Shown piece after piece: positions 53,040-62,905 of a DNA stretch of 64,000 nt (the first letter of the stretch is position 1; each line of letters starts with the position of its first letter). The DNA lies in assembly GCF_010977575.1 (NCBI RefSeq), contig NZ_CP048812.1, positions 2,046,001 through 2,110,000 on the forward strand. The letters run 5' to 3'. A program made the translations under genes and the position numbers. The notes beneath the pieces were generated by a model. That model worked only from the letters and a program-made list of their open reading frames with translations. It was not told the DNA's origin and ran no database searches. The DNA comes from Halomonas socia (GTDB lineage: Bacteria; Pseudomonadota; Gammaproteobacteria; Pseudomonadales; Halomonadaceae).

Positions 53040-54688
53040 GGACTGTCCTCCGAGCCGCGCGCGATGGCGATGCCGTAAGCGGGTAGCGTCAAGGTACCGT
53101 CCTGCCAGCGGCCATTGACCAGCGCCGGCGCCTCTTCAAGCGGCTCGACGCTGGCCGGGACGGCGATCTCGCAGGGGGTGGCGGCGAAGTTGAGGGCCAC
53201 CAGCAGGCGTTCCCCCTGATAGCGTCGTTCGAAGCGCATCACATCACCCTGCAGCGAATGGTAGCGTACTTCGCCCTTGATCAGCGCAGGCTGCCCGCGG
53301 CGGAAGGCCAGGAAGTCGCGGTAGGCGTTGAGCAGCGAGGCCGGGTCGTCATCCTGCCGGTCAACCGCCAGGCTGGCGTGCTCGACGGGCACAGGCAGCC
53401 AGGGCGTGGCGCTGCTGAAGCCGGCGTGCCGGGCATCGGCAGCCCACGGCTGCGGGGTGCGGCAGCCGTCGCGGCCCTTGTAGGCTGGCCAGAAGGTGAT
53501 GCCGGCGGGGTCGACCAGCTGCTCGAAGCTCAACTGGGCCTCGGGCAGCCCCAGCTCCTCGCCCTGGTAGAGGCAGACACTGCCGCGCTGGGTGAGCAGG
53601 AAGGCCATGTAGAGGCGCAGCGCGGCGGGATTGTCGGCGGCCTGCCAGCGGGTGGCGAGACGCACCACATCGTGGTTGCCCAGCGCCCAGCACGGCCAGC
53701 CGTCATCGATGCGTTGCTCCATTTCGGTGAGGGTGTGCTGCAGGAAGGCCGGGTCGTGGCGCTCGCCGAGCAGGTCGAAGGAGTAGGCCATGTGCAGCCG
53801 CTTGCCGCCTTGGGTGTATTCGGCCATCACCCGCAGCGAGTCGTCGTCGCCGACCTCGCCGACGCTGGTGGTGCCGGGGTACTCGTCGAGCAGGGCGCGC
53901 AGCTTCTCGAGGAAGACCAGGTTGTCCGGCTGGGTCTTGTCGTGGCGGTGAAGCTGGAAGCCGTAGGGGTTGTCGGGGCGCACGCCGAGAAAGCCCTCTG
54001 CCAGGTCCTCGCGGGGCGGGTTGTCCTCGAGCTTGCCGTGGGTGCAGAAGTTGACCGCATCGAGGCGGAAGCCGTCCACGCCCCGCTCCAGCCAGAAGCG
54101 CACCTCGCCGAGGATCGCCTCGACCACCGCCGGGTTGTGGAAGTTGAGATCCGGCTGGCTGGCCAGGAAGTTGTGCAGGTAGTACTGGCAGCGCCGGGTG
54201 TCCCACTGCCAGCTGGAGCCGCCGAACACCGACTGCCAGTTGGTGGGTGGCGAACCGTCTGCGCGGGCGTCGGCCCACACGTACCAGTCCGCCTTGGGAT
54301 TGTCGCGGCTGGCACGGCTCTCGCTGAACCAGGCGTGCTGGTCGGAGGTGTGCGACAGCACCTGGTCGATGGTGACCCTGAGGCCGCGGGCGTGGGCCGC
54401 CTCCACCAGGCGGTCGAAGTCGTCGAGGCTGCCGAACATCGGGTCGACGTCGCGGTAGTCGCTGATATCGTAGCCGAAGTCTTTCATCGGCGAGGTGAAG
54501 AACGGCGACAGCCAGATGGCGTCGACGTTGAGGGACGCGATGTAGTCGAGCTGGTCGATCACCCCCTGCAGGTCGCCGATGCCGTCGCCGCGGCTATCCA
54601 TGAAGCTGCGCGGATAGATCTGGTAGATCACCGCACCGCGCCACCAGTCGGCGCCCTGCGGGCCTATGTAGCGAGAAGCCTGTGCCAT
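53027..54688 (-). CDS. GH13 alpha-glucosidase
   Basis: The 553-residue cytoplasmic enzyme closely follows the Halomonas-type GH13 subfamily 23 alpha-glucosidases (WWRGAVIYQIYPRSFMDSRG, DAIWLSPFFTSPMKDFGYDI). The catalytic nucleophile Asp is in GVDGFRLDAVNF, the acid/base Glu in TSVGEVGDDDSL and the third Asp in LGNHDVVRLATRW. It splits imported maltose or maltodextrin to glucose. ATG 54688 (MAQASRYIGPQG) is the family start; the frame is open much further upstream without homology, and AAGGAAC precedes the ATG. Confidence 0.93.
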
Positions 54689-54826
54689 GTGCGCATGTTC
54701 CTTGTTGTGTTTGAGAAATAGCCTGCGGCGCACGCCGGTGCTGCCGCGAGAGTCGTCGTCGAGGCTATGGTGCGCGGCACCGGCACGGGTGAAATCCTCC
54801 CGGCGGCGGAATAGGCGGCGTAGAGG

Positions 54827-54836
54827 GGGGAGGAGG
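54827..54836 (+). promoter_or_regulatory. Candidate MalT box
   Basis: GGGGAGGAGG matches exactly the enteric MalT box consensus GGGGA(T/G)GAGG. It lies between malT and the alpha-glucosidase-malK operon. A weaker inverted copy (CGGGAGGATT on the minus strand, 54793-54802) lies about 34 bp away. MalT boxes often act as groups in mixed orientation. G-rich sequence could also produce the match by chance. Confidence 0.45.
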
Positions 54837-54840
54837 TGGG

Positions 54841-57546
54841 CTAGTCGCCCTGAATGCGTGCCAGCAGCTCGCCGGCCAGGGCGATGGCCTCCTCGCGGCG
54901 GCGGATGTTCTGCTTCTGGTAGAGGCTGCGGATATGCGTCTTGACCGTGGTGGGCGCCACCGAGAGCTGCTCGGCGATCTGTTCGTTGGAAAGCCCGGCG
55001 TGGATCAGGCCGAGGATCTGCCATTCGCGTCGGGTCAGCGGTGAGGTACGGATCAGCTCGGGTACGTCGGGACGGGCGACGATGTCGGCGATGACCGCCT
55101 CGTCGAGCATCAGCCTCACGGCGCTGCCGAAGTTGCGCTGGCGTGACGCCAGTTCGATCAGCCGCGTGGCGCGCTGGCGGGCCAGTTCGTCGAGCTCGCC
55201 GCCATCGAGCAGCGCCTGCAGCAGCTCGGCCAGCGACGGGCCGAGGCGCAGGAAGCTGCCGGTCAGGGCGGTGCGCGAGGCGAGCGTCAGCGCCTGGTGG
55301 AGGTGCGCAAGGGCGGCGCTGCGGTCGCCGCGCTGCCAGGCCACGGCGGTCAGGCACAGCTGGTTGCGGTTGGCATCGGTGATCAGGCCGAGCCGGGCGG
55401 TTTGGGCCTCGATCCGCTCGAGCAGCGCCTCGGCCTCGTCGCAGCGGTCGAGCAGGGTCAGGGCACGGGCGTGGTTGCGCACGTTGCACTGGGCGAAGTG
55501 GTTGCTGGCGCGCTCCGGCTCGGCGCGGGGCGCCTCCTGCAGCCAGCGCGCCACGGCATCGAGATCGTGGGTCGACTGCCACCAGGCGAGCAGGGTGGCG
55601 TGGGCGTTGGCCACCCAGTCGATATGGTAGTCACCCTCGGCGAGAATCTTGCGCAGGCGGCGGATATGGTCGGCGCACTGGGCCTGGTCGCCGCGGCTCT
55701 GGGCTACCTTGGCGAGGCTGATATGGCACTGCAGGGTCCAGCGTTCGCCCTGGCTGTCGAGCACGGCGATGCCGGCCAGCGCCGCCTGTTCGGCGTCGTC
55801 GAGGCGGTGCCACTCCCACAGCAGCTGGCTGCGGATGCGGTAGAGGAATTCCGCCACCGGCAGCTGCGCCTGGCTACTCTGCTCGAGGTGGCCGAAGGCG
55901 CGCTCCTGGATGTCGTAGGCGGCCTGCAGTCGGCCCTGGGCGACCAGGGTCTCGGACTGATGGCACAGCGACCAGAGCTGCAGCTGGGCATCGCCGAGGC
56001 GTGCCGCCTCGCGTTCCACCTCGCGAATTCGTGCCAGCGACTCGTCGAGGTGGCCGAGCACGAAGCGCGCCTCGGTGAGGATCGCCGCGGCGGCCACCGG
56101 CGTCGAGGCCAGGTAGCGGGCGGGTTGCGTCAGGGCCTTCTCGGCCAGCGGTGCGGCGCGTTCGGCGTCACCCTGGTTGATCGCCAGCTGGGCACGCAGG
56201 GTGGCGAACTCGGCGCCCAGGGCCTGCCACTCGGGGGCATCCAACTGGGCCTCGATCCAGCCGATGGCGCGGGCGGTGAGGTCGAACTGGAACTGGGCGT
56301 GGGTCACCCAGCCGTAGAGCAGGGTCAGCTCGGGGGAGGTGACGATGCGCGTCTCGCCGAGCTGCTGCAGTGCGTGAGACAGCCGTGCGACGTGGCCGTT
56401 GGCCAGCAGCGACGGGCCATGGGAGGTGAGTAGCGCGGCTAGGTCGTTCGGTGTCTCGGCCTGGGTCGCCTGGCCCAGCGCCATGGCCGGGTCGCCCAGT
56501 GCCAGCCAGGCTTGACTGGCTCGCCGGTGCAGCTGGCGCTGGCTATCGAGACTCAGCTCATGGCGGCGATGGCGCAAGTAGCCAGCGAACAACGGTTGGA
56601 AGCGGTACCACTGCTCGTGTGGGTCGAGCGCCTCGATGAACAGCCCGGCCTGTTCCAGGGCGGCGAGCCGTTGGGTCAGGCGTTCGCCTTCCAGCAGCCG
56701 GGCCACCAGCGCCGGCGAGAAGCGCTCCAGCACGCCGAGCTGCAGCAACAGGCGTCGGTCTTCCTCGTCGAGCTCGGCGTCGAGCAGGTCGTCGAACCAG
56801 GCCACGAAGTCGGGGTGGGCGCCGCTCAGGCGGTCGACCAGGGCGTCGAAGCCGGCGCGGGTGGTGGTGCGCTCGACCAGCCAGGTGAGCGCTATCACCC
56901 AGCCGCCGCTGCGGCGCAGGGCGCGCTCCAGGCTGACCCGGGTGGGCGGAAAGCTGAGCTGCTCGGCGCACAGGGTCTGTGCCTCCTCGACGTCGAAGGC
57001 CAGCTCGGCGAGGCCGATCTCCTCCAGCTCGCCGCGCAGACGCAGTGCCGCCAGACCGAGGGCCGGGCGGGTGCGCGAGATCAGCGTCAGGGTCAGCCAG
57101 CGCGGCTGGTGGCGCAGCCATAGGGTCATGGCTTCCAGGATTTCCGGGTGGTGCAGGTGTTCGACCTCATCGAGCACCAGCCGCCGCGGCGACACCGCCT
57201 CGGGCAGCGCCGCCAGCCACGCCTCGCACTGCTGGGCGAGGGGCGCTGCCGCGTCGAGCCCGGGAAGTACGGTAGCGTCGTCCAGTAGCCGTTCCAGTGC
57301 GGCATGGAAATAGGCCGCGAAGCGCGCCGGGGTGTCGTCGCGGCGCTCCAGGTGCAGCCAGGCGGCGGGCTGCTCCAGGGCAGGCAGCCGCTCGGCCACC
57401 AGGGTGCTCTTGCCATAGCCGGGCGGTGCTTGCACCACCAGCAGCTGCACCCGCGCGTCGAGCACGAAGCGGTCGTTGAGGCGCGGCCTGGCGACCACGC
57501 AGGGCGGCGGCGGTGGCGGGGCGAGTTTTTCCTGGAGCAGCGGCAT
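54841..57546 (-). CDS. malT: MalT-type LuxR-family ATP-dependent activator
   Basis: The 901-residue STAND-type regulator has an N-terminal NTPase with Walker A VVQAPPGYGKSTLVAERLPA (near 35-55) and Walker B RRLVLDEVEHLHHPE. A winged-helix/arm region follows, then a long helical-repeat sensor (about 400-820). A LuxR DNA-binding domain lies at the end (SPLTRREWQILGLIHAGLSN, then QIAEQLSVAPTTVKTHIRSL). Full length and layout equal MalT, which is activated by maltotriose and ATP. It is encoded beside the maltose genes it should activate. Confidence 0.92.
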   Translation of the reverse strand: MPLLQEKLAPPPPPPCVVARPRLNDRFVLDARVQLLVVQAPPGYGKSTLVAERLPALEQPAAWLHLERRDDTPARFAAYFHAALERLLDDATVLPGLDAAAPLAQQCEAWLAALPEAVSPRRLVLDEVEHLHHPEILEAMTLWLRHQPRWLTLTLISRTRPALGLAALRLRGELEEIGLAELAFDVEEAQTLCAEQLSFPPTRVSLERALRRSGGWVIALTWLVERTTTRAGFDALVDRLSGAHPDFVAWFDDLLDAELDEEDRRLLLQLGVLERFSPALVARLLEGERLTQRLAALEQAGLFIEALDPHEQWYRFQPLFAGYLRHRRHELSLDSQRQLHRRASQAWLALGDPAMALGQATQAETPNDLAALLTSHGPSLLANGHVARLSHALQQLGETRIVTSPELTLLYGWVTHAQFQFDLTARAIGWIEAQLDAPEWQALGAEFATLRAQLAINQGDAERAAPLAEKALTQPARYLASTPVAAAAILTEARFVLGHLDESLARIREVEREAARLGDAQLQLWSLCHQSETLVAQGRLQAAYDIQERAFGHLEQSSQAQLPVAEFLYRIRSQLLWEWHRLDDAEQAALAGIAVLDSQGERWTLQCHISLAKVAQSRGDQAQCADHIRRLRKILAEGDYHIDWVANAHATLLAWWQSTHDLDAVARWLQEAPRAEPERASNHFAQCNVRNHARALTLLDRCDEAEALLERIEAQTARLGLITDANRNQLCLTAVAWQRGDRSAALAHLHQALTLASRTALTGSFLRLGPSLAELLQALLDGGELDELARQRATRLIELASRQRNFGSAVRLMLDEAVIADIVARPDVPELIRTSPLTRREWQILGLIHAGLSNEQIAEQLSVAPTTVKTHIRSLYQKQNIRRREEAIALAGELLARIQGD

Positions 57547-57709
57547 GGCGAGCGGGCCGGTGGTGGTGGCTTTATCGTTTCAGTACTACCAGATGCCTAG
57601 CTCGTGACGCCAGAGACGGGCTGTTAGACGAAGGTATCAGCACGCATGGCGGTCGGCCTGGCGGCTCGCTTGGCGTATGCTGACGCCAAACGGCAGGGGA
57701 GAGCATGGC

Positions 57710-58456
57710 GTGACGGGTTGGGTATATTGGCTGGACATGGCCGGGGTGATCGTCTTTGCGCTGTCGGGGGTGATACTCGCCTGCCGCTCGCGGATGGATC
57801 CCTTCGGCATGCTGGTGTTGGCGGCGGTGACCGGTATCGGTGGCGGCACCCTGCGCGACCTGGTGCTGGGCGTGCGGCCGGTGTTCTGGGTCAGCGACCC
57901 GACCTATCTGTGGGTGATCCTGGCCACGGTGGCGGTGTCGATCCTCGGCTTCCACTATATCCACCGCCTGACGCGCACCTTCCTGCCGGTGACCGACGCC
58001 TTCGGCCTGGCGCTGTTCACGGTGATCGGCGCCCACAAGGCGCTGCTGCTGGGCAGCCCCGGCGTGGTGGCTGTATTGATGGGGCTGATGACCGGAGTGG
58101 CCGGCGGCATGATTCGCGACGTGCTGGCGCGCCGCGTGCCGATGGTGCTGCGCCAGGAGGTCTACGCCACGGCGTCGATCGCCGGCGGCACGGTGTTCGT
58201 GCTGCTCAGCACGCTGCAGGCGCCCATCGTCGTAGCCATCGGCCTGGGGCTGGCAGTGACCCTCAGCCTGCGACTGGCGGCGATTCGCTGGCGGCTGGCA
58301 CTGCCGACCTTTGCCTGGGTAGTCACCGAGCCGACCCCCGCGGCCGACGAGCCGTCACTCACACCAGATCCTGACACTACAGCGCCGCCCAAGCGGCGCC
58401 GGGGCAAGGCGCGGGTCAAGCTGATCCGCCCCGGCCGGCGGCAGGGGCGGCGCTAG
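57710..58456 (+). CDS. TRIC/YicG-like (UPF0126) membrane protein
   Basis: The 248-residue protein has two repeats of three helices with the UPF0126 glycine motifs: [20 protein letters not shown] in the first half and [20 protein letters not shown] in the second. Related prokaryotic proteins are trimeric cation channels or glycine transporters. GTG 57710 is preferred because GGGGAGAG lies just upstream and the first helix starts immediately after. A basic C-terminal tail ([20 protein letters not shown]) is unusual in length. Confidence 0.85.
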   Translation: MTGWVYWLDMAGVIVFALSGVILACRSRMDPFGMLVLAAVTGIGGGTLRDLVLGVRPVFWVSDPTYLWVILATVAVSILGFHYIHRLTRTFLPVTDAFGLALFTVIGAHKALLLGSPGVVAVLMGLMTGVAGGMIRDVLARRVPMVLRQEVYATASIAGGTVFVLLSTLQAPIVVAIGLGLAVTLSLRLAAIRWRLALPTFAWVVTEPTPAADEPSLTPDPDTTAPPKRRRGKARVKLIRPGRRQGRR

Positions 58457-59127
58457 GTAGTGGCCATACTGACATTTGGAGGATCGTTACAAATTAAGAT
58501 CAGACTTGCCGCTGGGTAAGGCTGGGGATCGCTTACTGCTCTAGGGGCGAGTTCTCGACGATCAGCCGCAGCCCGGCATATCTGGCTGAATGCGTGAGCA
58601 TCCCGTGCGGCACCCCCGATCAGGCCGCCGTCGATGTCCGGCTGGGCCAGCAAGTCTGCGGCATTGTTGGCTTTGACGCTGCCGCCGTAGAGTAGCGGAA
58701 GGCTCGCGGCGATCGGTGCGGACTGTCTGGCCAGTAATGTGCGGATAAAAGCGTGCACAGACTGGGCCTGTTCGGGAGAGGCGGTTTTACCGATGCCGAT
58801 GGCCCAAACCGGCTCGTAGGCAACCACGCTGTGACTAAAGGCTTCGATACCGAGGGTGTTGATTATCCCCTTTAGCTGCCGTGACACGACCGCTTCGGTG
58901 TCACCGCTCTGGCGTTGGGTGAGTGTTTCACCCAAGCAGAGTACCGGCACCAGGCCGGCTGCTTGGGCGGCGGCAAATTTTGCCGTAACGGCGATGTCGG
59001 ATTCGCCGTAAAGACTGCGACGCTCGGAGTGACCGACCAACACATAGCGGCAGCCCAGATCTTTCAACATGCTAGCGCTGGTTTCACCGGTATGGGGGCC
59101 GGATGCGTGTTCATTTGATAACGGACA
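58453..59127 (-). pseudogene. tpiA: Triose-phosphate isomerase lacking its N-terminus
   Basis: TIM homology begins at codon 59127-59125, directly after the transaldolase stop: [20 protein letters not shown], then [15 protein letters not shown] (catalytic His), [20 protein letters not shown] (catalytic Glu) and [15 protein letters not shown]. Some 60-65 N-terminal residues are absent, including the catalytic Asn-Lys of strand 1. After ICRAA the last 35 or so residues match nothing. A product could start at ATG 59070 but would lack catalytic residues. It was probably the last gene of the operon before a deletion joined it to tal. Confidence 0.8.
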
Positions 59128-60081
59128 TTAAGCAGTCAGACGCTTGGCGATGAGAGTCTCGAGCGTCTGCTGGTCGCTGGCGAAGCGCCTGATGCCCTCG
59201 GCCAATTTCTCGGTGGCCATGGCATCCTGGTTATGCTCCCAGCGGAAGGTCGGCTCATCGAGCGGCGCAAGGGGCTCGGTAGTATCCGGGAGCTCGACGG
59301 CTTTTTCGACGTCGCCTTCCTCGTCCGCCAGTTCTTCCAGCAGCGCCGGCGAGATGGTCAGTCGCGGGCAGCCGGCCAGCGCCAGCACCTGGTCGACGGT
59401 GCGGAAGCTCGCGCCCATCACCACGGTGTCGTAGCCGCCCTGGCTGACCCGCTCGCAGACGCCGCGCACGAAGTTAACGCCGGGATCCTCTGTCGGGGCA
59501 TAGTCGCATCCGCTCTCCTTCTTGTGCCAGTCGGTGACTCGCCCGACGAAGGGGGATACCAGGAAGACGCCAGCATCGAAGCAGGCCTGGGCCTGAGCGT
59601 CACTGAACAGCAGCGTCAGGTTGCACTGGATGCCCTCCTTCTCCAGCACCTCAGCGGCGCGTATACCTTCCCAGGTCGAGGCCAGCTTGATCAGTACGCG
59701 GTTGCGTCCCACCCCGCGCCGCTCATAGAGCTCAATCAACTCGTGCGCCTTACGGATGCTGGCCTGGGTGTCGAAGGAGAGTCGAGCCGCCACCTCGGTA
59801 GAGACCCTGCCTGGCACTACGTTGGCAATTTCACTTCCCATGGCGACCGCCAGGTGGTCCACGCTTCGGCTTGCACGATCGACAAGATCGCCTGCCTCGT
59901 TCCTTGCCTCGCTCAGCACTTCATCGATCAGGTCTTGATACCCGGGCAGTTCGAATGCCTTGAGGATCAAGGATGGGTTGGTGGTGGCGTCTTGGGGACG
60001 GTAGCGCTTGATGGCGTCGAGGTCGCCGGTGTCGGCGACGACCAGAGAGTGCCAACGCAGGGTATCGAGTTTAGATGGCAT
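59128..60081 (-). CDS. tal: Transaldolase (TalB type)
   Basis: The 317-residue class I transaldolase has the substrate-binding DATTNPSLILKA near 35 and the Schiff-base Lys in NRVLIKLASTWEGI (near 131). LTLLFSDAQAQACFDAGVFL and SGCDYAPTEDPGVNFV follow. It exchanges dihydroxyacetone units between sugar phosphates. ATG 60081 has GGAG 6 nt upstream. It follows the ribose-type permease gene on the same strand after a 184-bp gap containing a hairpin, and its stop abuts the truncated tpiA. Confidence 0.93.
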   Translation of the reverse strand: MPSKLDTLRWHSLVVADTGDLDAIKRYRPQDATTNPSLILKAFELPGYQDLIDEVLSEARNEAGDLVDRASRSVDHLAVAMGSEIANVVPGRVSTEVAARLSFDTQASIRKAHELIELYERRGVGRNRVLIKLASTWEGIRAAEVLEKEGIQCNLTLLFSDAQAQACFDAGVFLVSPFVGRVTDWHKKESGCDYAPTEDPGVNFVRGVCERVSQGGYDTVVMGASFRTVDQVLALAGCPRLTISPALLEELADEEGDVEKAVELPDTTEPLAPLDEPTFRWEHNQDAMATEKLAEGIRRFASDQQTLETLIAKRLTA

Positions 60082-60189
60082 GAAGATCTCCAATGACTAG
60101 GCGAGTAAACATGGATAAGAAAGCGTCACGCGAGAATGAGAGGGCATTGGGCCACGTCGCGGCCCGATACCTCTGATAGTGTGACGGTG

Positions 60190-60220
60190 TCAGGGTGAGA
60201 GTGTGGGACCTTCACCCTGA
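60190..60220 (-). promoter_or_regulatory. Stem-loop between permease and transaldolase genes
   Basis: TCAGGGTGA (60190-60198) pairs perfectly with TCACCCTGA (60212-60220) over a 13-nt loop. No T-run follows on the minus strand. It may be a partial terminator or an mRNA processing/stability element. Confidence 0.4.
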
Positions 60221-60265
60221 TTGAGCGTATCGCGCGAGGAATGAGTCTCGACGCAGCCTAAGGTG

Positions 60266-61330
60266 TCAGGTAGTCACCATCACCTTCTTCTGCAGGCGCT
60301 GCTGGAGTTGGTCGATGACGACGGCGACGATGATCACCAGGCCCATGATCACCATTTGCCAGAAGTTGCTGACACCGGACATGACCATGCCGTCGTTGAG
60401 GATGCTGATGACACAGGCACCGATAACCGAGCCGATGACCGAGCCACGCCCGCCAGCGAGTGCGGTGCCTCCCAACACCACGGCAGCGATGGCACGCAGC
60501 TCGTAAGTATCACCGGTCATGGGGTGGCCCGTCTGGAGCTGGGAGGTGACCACCAGGCCCACCAACGCGGCACAGAAGCCCGAGAATACATACACCCATA
60601 GCTTGATCTTGCGGACCCTGAGACCTGAGAACACTGCCGCATGCTCATTGCCGCCAATGGCATAGACGTAGCGCCCAAAAGGTGTCCTGAGACTGACCAG
60701 CCATGTGATGAGGGTCAGGATGGCCAGTATCCAGACGGGGATGCCGATTCCCAGGAAGGAACCGTTGCCTAAGAGGGAAAAGCCAGTATTGCCGAGTGCT
60801 TCATGGCCCCGGAGCTGAGAGTAAGTTCCACCATCGTTCATCAATAAGGCGGCACCACGAACGACATAGAGCATGCCGAGTGTGGCGATAAAGGGTGCCA
60901 CGTTGAGGTAGGTGATCAGCGAACCGTTGATATAACCGATCAAAGCGCCGATCAAACAGGTCAATAAAATGACCTCAGGGACGTTAAAAAAAATAGTGTA
61001 ATCTCCAATGGAGACTCCCTGCATCAAGAGGAAGCCCGCAACCATGCCGCTGAGCCCTACAGTCGATCCTACCGAGAGGTCGATGCCTCCCGTCAAGATA
61101 ACGAGTGTCATCCCGACCGCCAGAATGCCGATAACGGTGATATGTTGGGCCATTATCAACATGTTGGAGGTGGTTAGGAAGTTATTCACTGTCAATGAGA
61201 AATAAGCAATCACAACGAATAAGGCGACAAAGATTCTAAGCTTGAGAACCAGAAGGAGAGCCTTTGATAGCCGAAGGCTGGCTTTATGCTCGACATTATC
61301 TGGTACGCCAACATCGCTAATTGATGACAT
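60266..61330 (-). CDS. Ribose-type sugar ABC transporter permease (RbsC family)
   Basis: The 354-residue permease has about ten helices and family segments TGGIDLSVGSTVGLSGMVAG, NVAPFIATLGMLYVVRGAAL and IGGNEHAAVFSGLRVRKIKL. The nucleotide-binding partner contact lies in AIAAVVLGGTALAGGRGSVI. It works with the ATPase encoded 11 bp upstream and the binding protein at the window edge. The transported sugar is not identifiable from sequence. Confidence 0.9.
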   Translation of the reverse strand: MSSISDVGVPDNVEHKASLRLSKALLLVLKLRIFVALFVVIAYFSLTVNNFLTTSNMLIMAQHITVIGILAVGMTLVILTGGIDLSVGSTVGLSGMVAGFLLMQGVSIGDYTIFFNVPEVILLTCLIGALIGYINGSLITYLNVAPFIATLGMLYVVRGAALLMNDGGTYSQLRGHEALGNTGFSLLGNGSFLGIGIPVWILAILTLITWLVSLRTPFGRYVYAIGGNEHAAVFSGLRVRKIKLWVYVFSGFCAALVGLVVTSQLQTGHPMTGDTYELRAIAAVVLGGTALAGGRGSVIGSVIGACVISILNDGMVMSGVSNFWQMVIMGLVIIVAVVIDQLQQRLQKKVMVTT

Positions 61331-61341
61331 TTTAGAACTCC

Positions 61342-62904
61342 TTAATGAATGATCGCAGGCGTAGTGGGCGAAGCCATTCTCGTAATCAGATCACGCTCTG
61401 CGTCATCTCGAGACAGTGAAGCAGTGATTTTTCCTCCGGCCATTACGAGAACGCGGTCAGAAACCGCCAACACTTCATCCAGTTCGGACGAAGTGTAAAT
61501 GACAGAGACACCTTGAGCCGCGATATCACTCATTGCGCGATAGATATCAGCCTTGGCGCCGACATCGACCCCCCGAGTCGGCTCATCGAAAAGCAGCACC
61601 TTGGGTTGAGTTAGCAATGCCTTGCCGATGATGACCTTTTGCATGTTTCCGCCACTCAGGGTAGTGATTGCGTGGTCCGCATGCGGTGCTTTGATGCCTA
61701 GCCTTTGGATGATTTCATCACAGTTCTTGGTCTCTAAACGCCGCCTGATAAGACGCAGGCCTAATAGTTTTGAACAATAACGGCCGATGCTCGACAGGGT
61801 CATGTTGTCCTTGACGGACATAGGTTGAATCATACCAAAGCTCTGTCGATCCTCTGGCACAAGTGCAATACCTGCCTTAATGCGGTTGGCGGGCTTCCCT
61901 TTCTTCAGCACCTGGCCATCGAATACGATTTCGCCGCCGGCATTGCGATGAAGCCCCAGCAAGACTTCCATCAACTCGGTACGCCCAGCGCCCATGAGTC
62001 CATAGATACCGATAACCTCACCACGCTTTACGTCGAAGTTGACGTGATCAAGCGCCATGGTGCCGTTGATGCGTTTAAGCACAAGATCGCGCACTGATAG
62101 GATGGATTCACCAAGATCACGCGGTTGGTAATCAAACTGCTTCTTTTCGCTCCCCACCATTTTCTGAACGATCCAGGGAATATCGATATTCTTCACCTCA
62201 TCGATACCCACAATACGTCCATTGCGTAGCACCGTGATATGATCACCAATCCTCATGATCTCCTCGAGACGATGAGAGATATAGATAATCGCCACTCCCT
62301 GGCTGCGCAGGGTGTCGATGATACCGAACAGAACCTGCACCTCCTTTTGGCTCAGTGCAGAGGTCGGCTCATCCATGATCAGTACGCTTACATCACGGCT
62401 GAGCACACGCGCTATCTCGACCAGTTGCTGCTGCCCTACATAGAGATCACCCATACGGGTCGTGGGATCAATATCAAGCCCAACCCGCTCGAGAAGTTTC
62501 TTGGCTGCATGGTATTGGGCGTCGGTATCGATAAGGCCTGACTTCAACATTTCCTTGCCAATGAATAGATTCTCGGCAACGGACATGTCTTGAAAGAGGT
62601 TGAGCTCCTGAAAGATGATGCCAATACCAGCTCGCTCCGCAGCTCGAATACTATGAAAGTGTACCGGCTTACCCCCGACCAAGAGCTTGCCACTGGAAGG
62701 ACGCTCCACGCCAGAAAGAATTTTCATCAGCGTCGACTTCCCAGCGCCATTCTCCCCAATAAGCACATTAACACTGGCGGGGAAAACCTCGTAATTGACG
62801 TTATCCAATGCCAGGGTTCCTGGGTAGAGTTTGCTCACCACTTTCACCTTGATCAAGGGGGTTATCTCGGCGTGGTGCTTGTCACTGACTGAGGAAGTCG
62901 TCAT
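61342..62904 (-). CDS. Sugar ABC transporter ATPase, tandem domains (RbsA family)
   Basis: The 520-residue protein has two ABC domains. The first has Walker A GENGAGKSTLM and Walker B VLIMDEPTSALS. The second has the degenerate Walker A GLMGAGRTELM typical of the family, the signature LSGGNMQKVIIGKAL and Walker B LLFDEPTRGVDVG. ATG 62904 is one base past the DUF2291 stop and has GGGAGG upstream; a longer frame from 63033 lacks homology in its first 43 residues. Confidence 0.92.
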   Translation of the reverse strand: MTTSSVSDKHHAEITPLIKVKVVSKLYPGTLALDNVNYEVFPASVNVLIGENGAGKSTLMKILSGVERPSSGKLLVGGKPVHFHSIRAAERAGIGIIFQELNLFQDMSVAENLFIGKEMLKSGLIDTDAQYHAAKKLLERVGLDIDPTTRMGDLYVGQQQLVEIARVLSRDVSVLIMDEPTSALSQKEVQVLFGIIDTLRSQGVAIIYISHRLEEIMRIGDHITVLRNGRIVGIDEVKNIDIPWIVQKMVGSEKKQFDYQPRDLGESILSVRDLVLKRINGTMALDHVNFDVKRGEVIGIYGLMGAGRTELMEVLLGLHRNAGGEIVFDGQVLKKGKPANRIKAGIALVPEDRQSFGMIQPMSVKDNMTLSSIGRYCSKLLGLRLIRRRLETKNCDEIIQRLGIKAPHADHAITTLSGGNMQKVIIGKALLTQPKVLLFDEPTRGVDVGAKADIYRAMSDIAAQGVSVIYTSSELDEVLAVSDRVLVMAGGKITASLSRDDAERDLITRMASPTTPAIIH

Positions 62905-62905
62905 G

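Noticed and set aside
54689-55582. N-terminal extension of the alpha-glucosidase frame by about 300 residues
   Set aside because: The extension overlaps malT, is Arg/Pro/Ala-rich without homology, and the GH13 family starts at the ATG at 54688.
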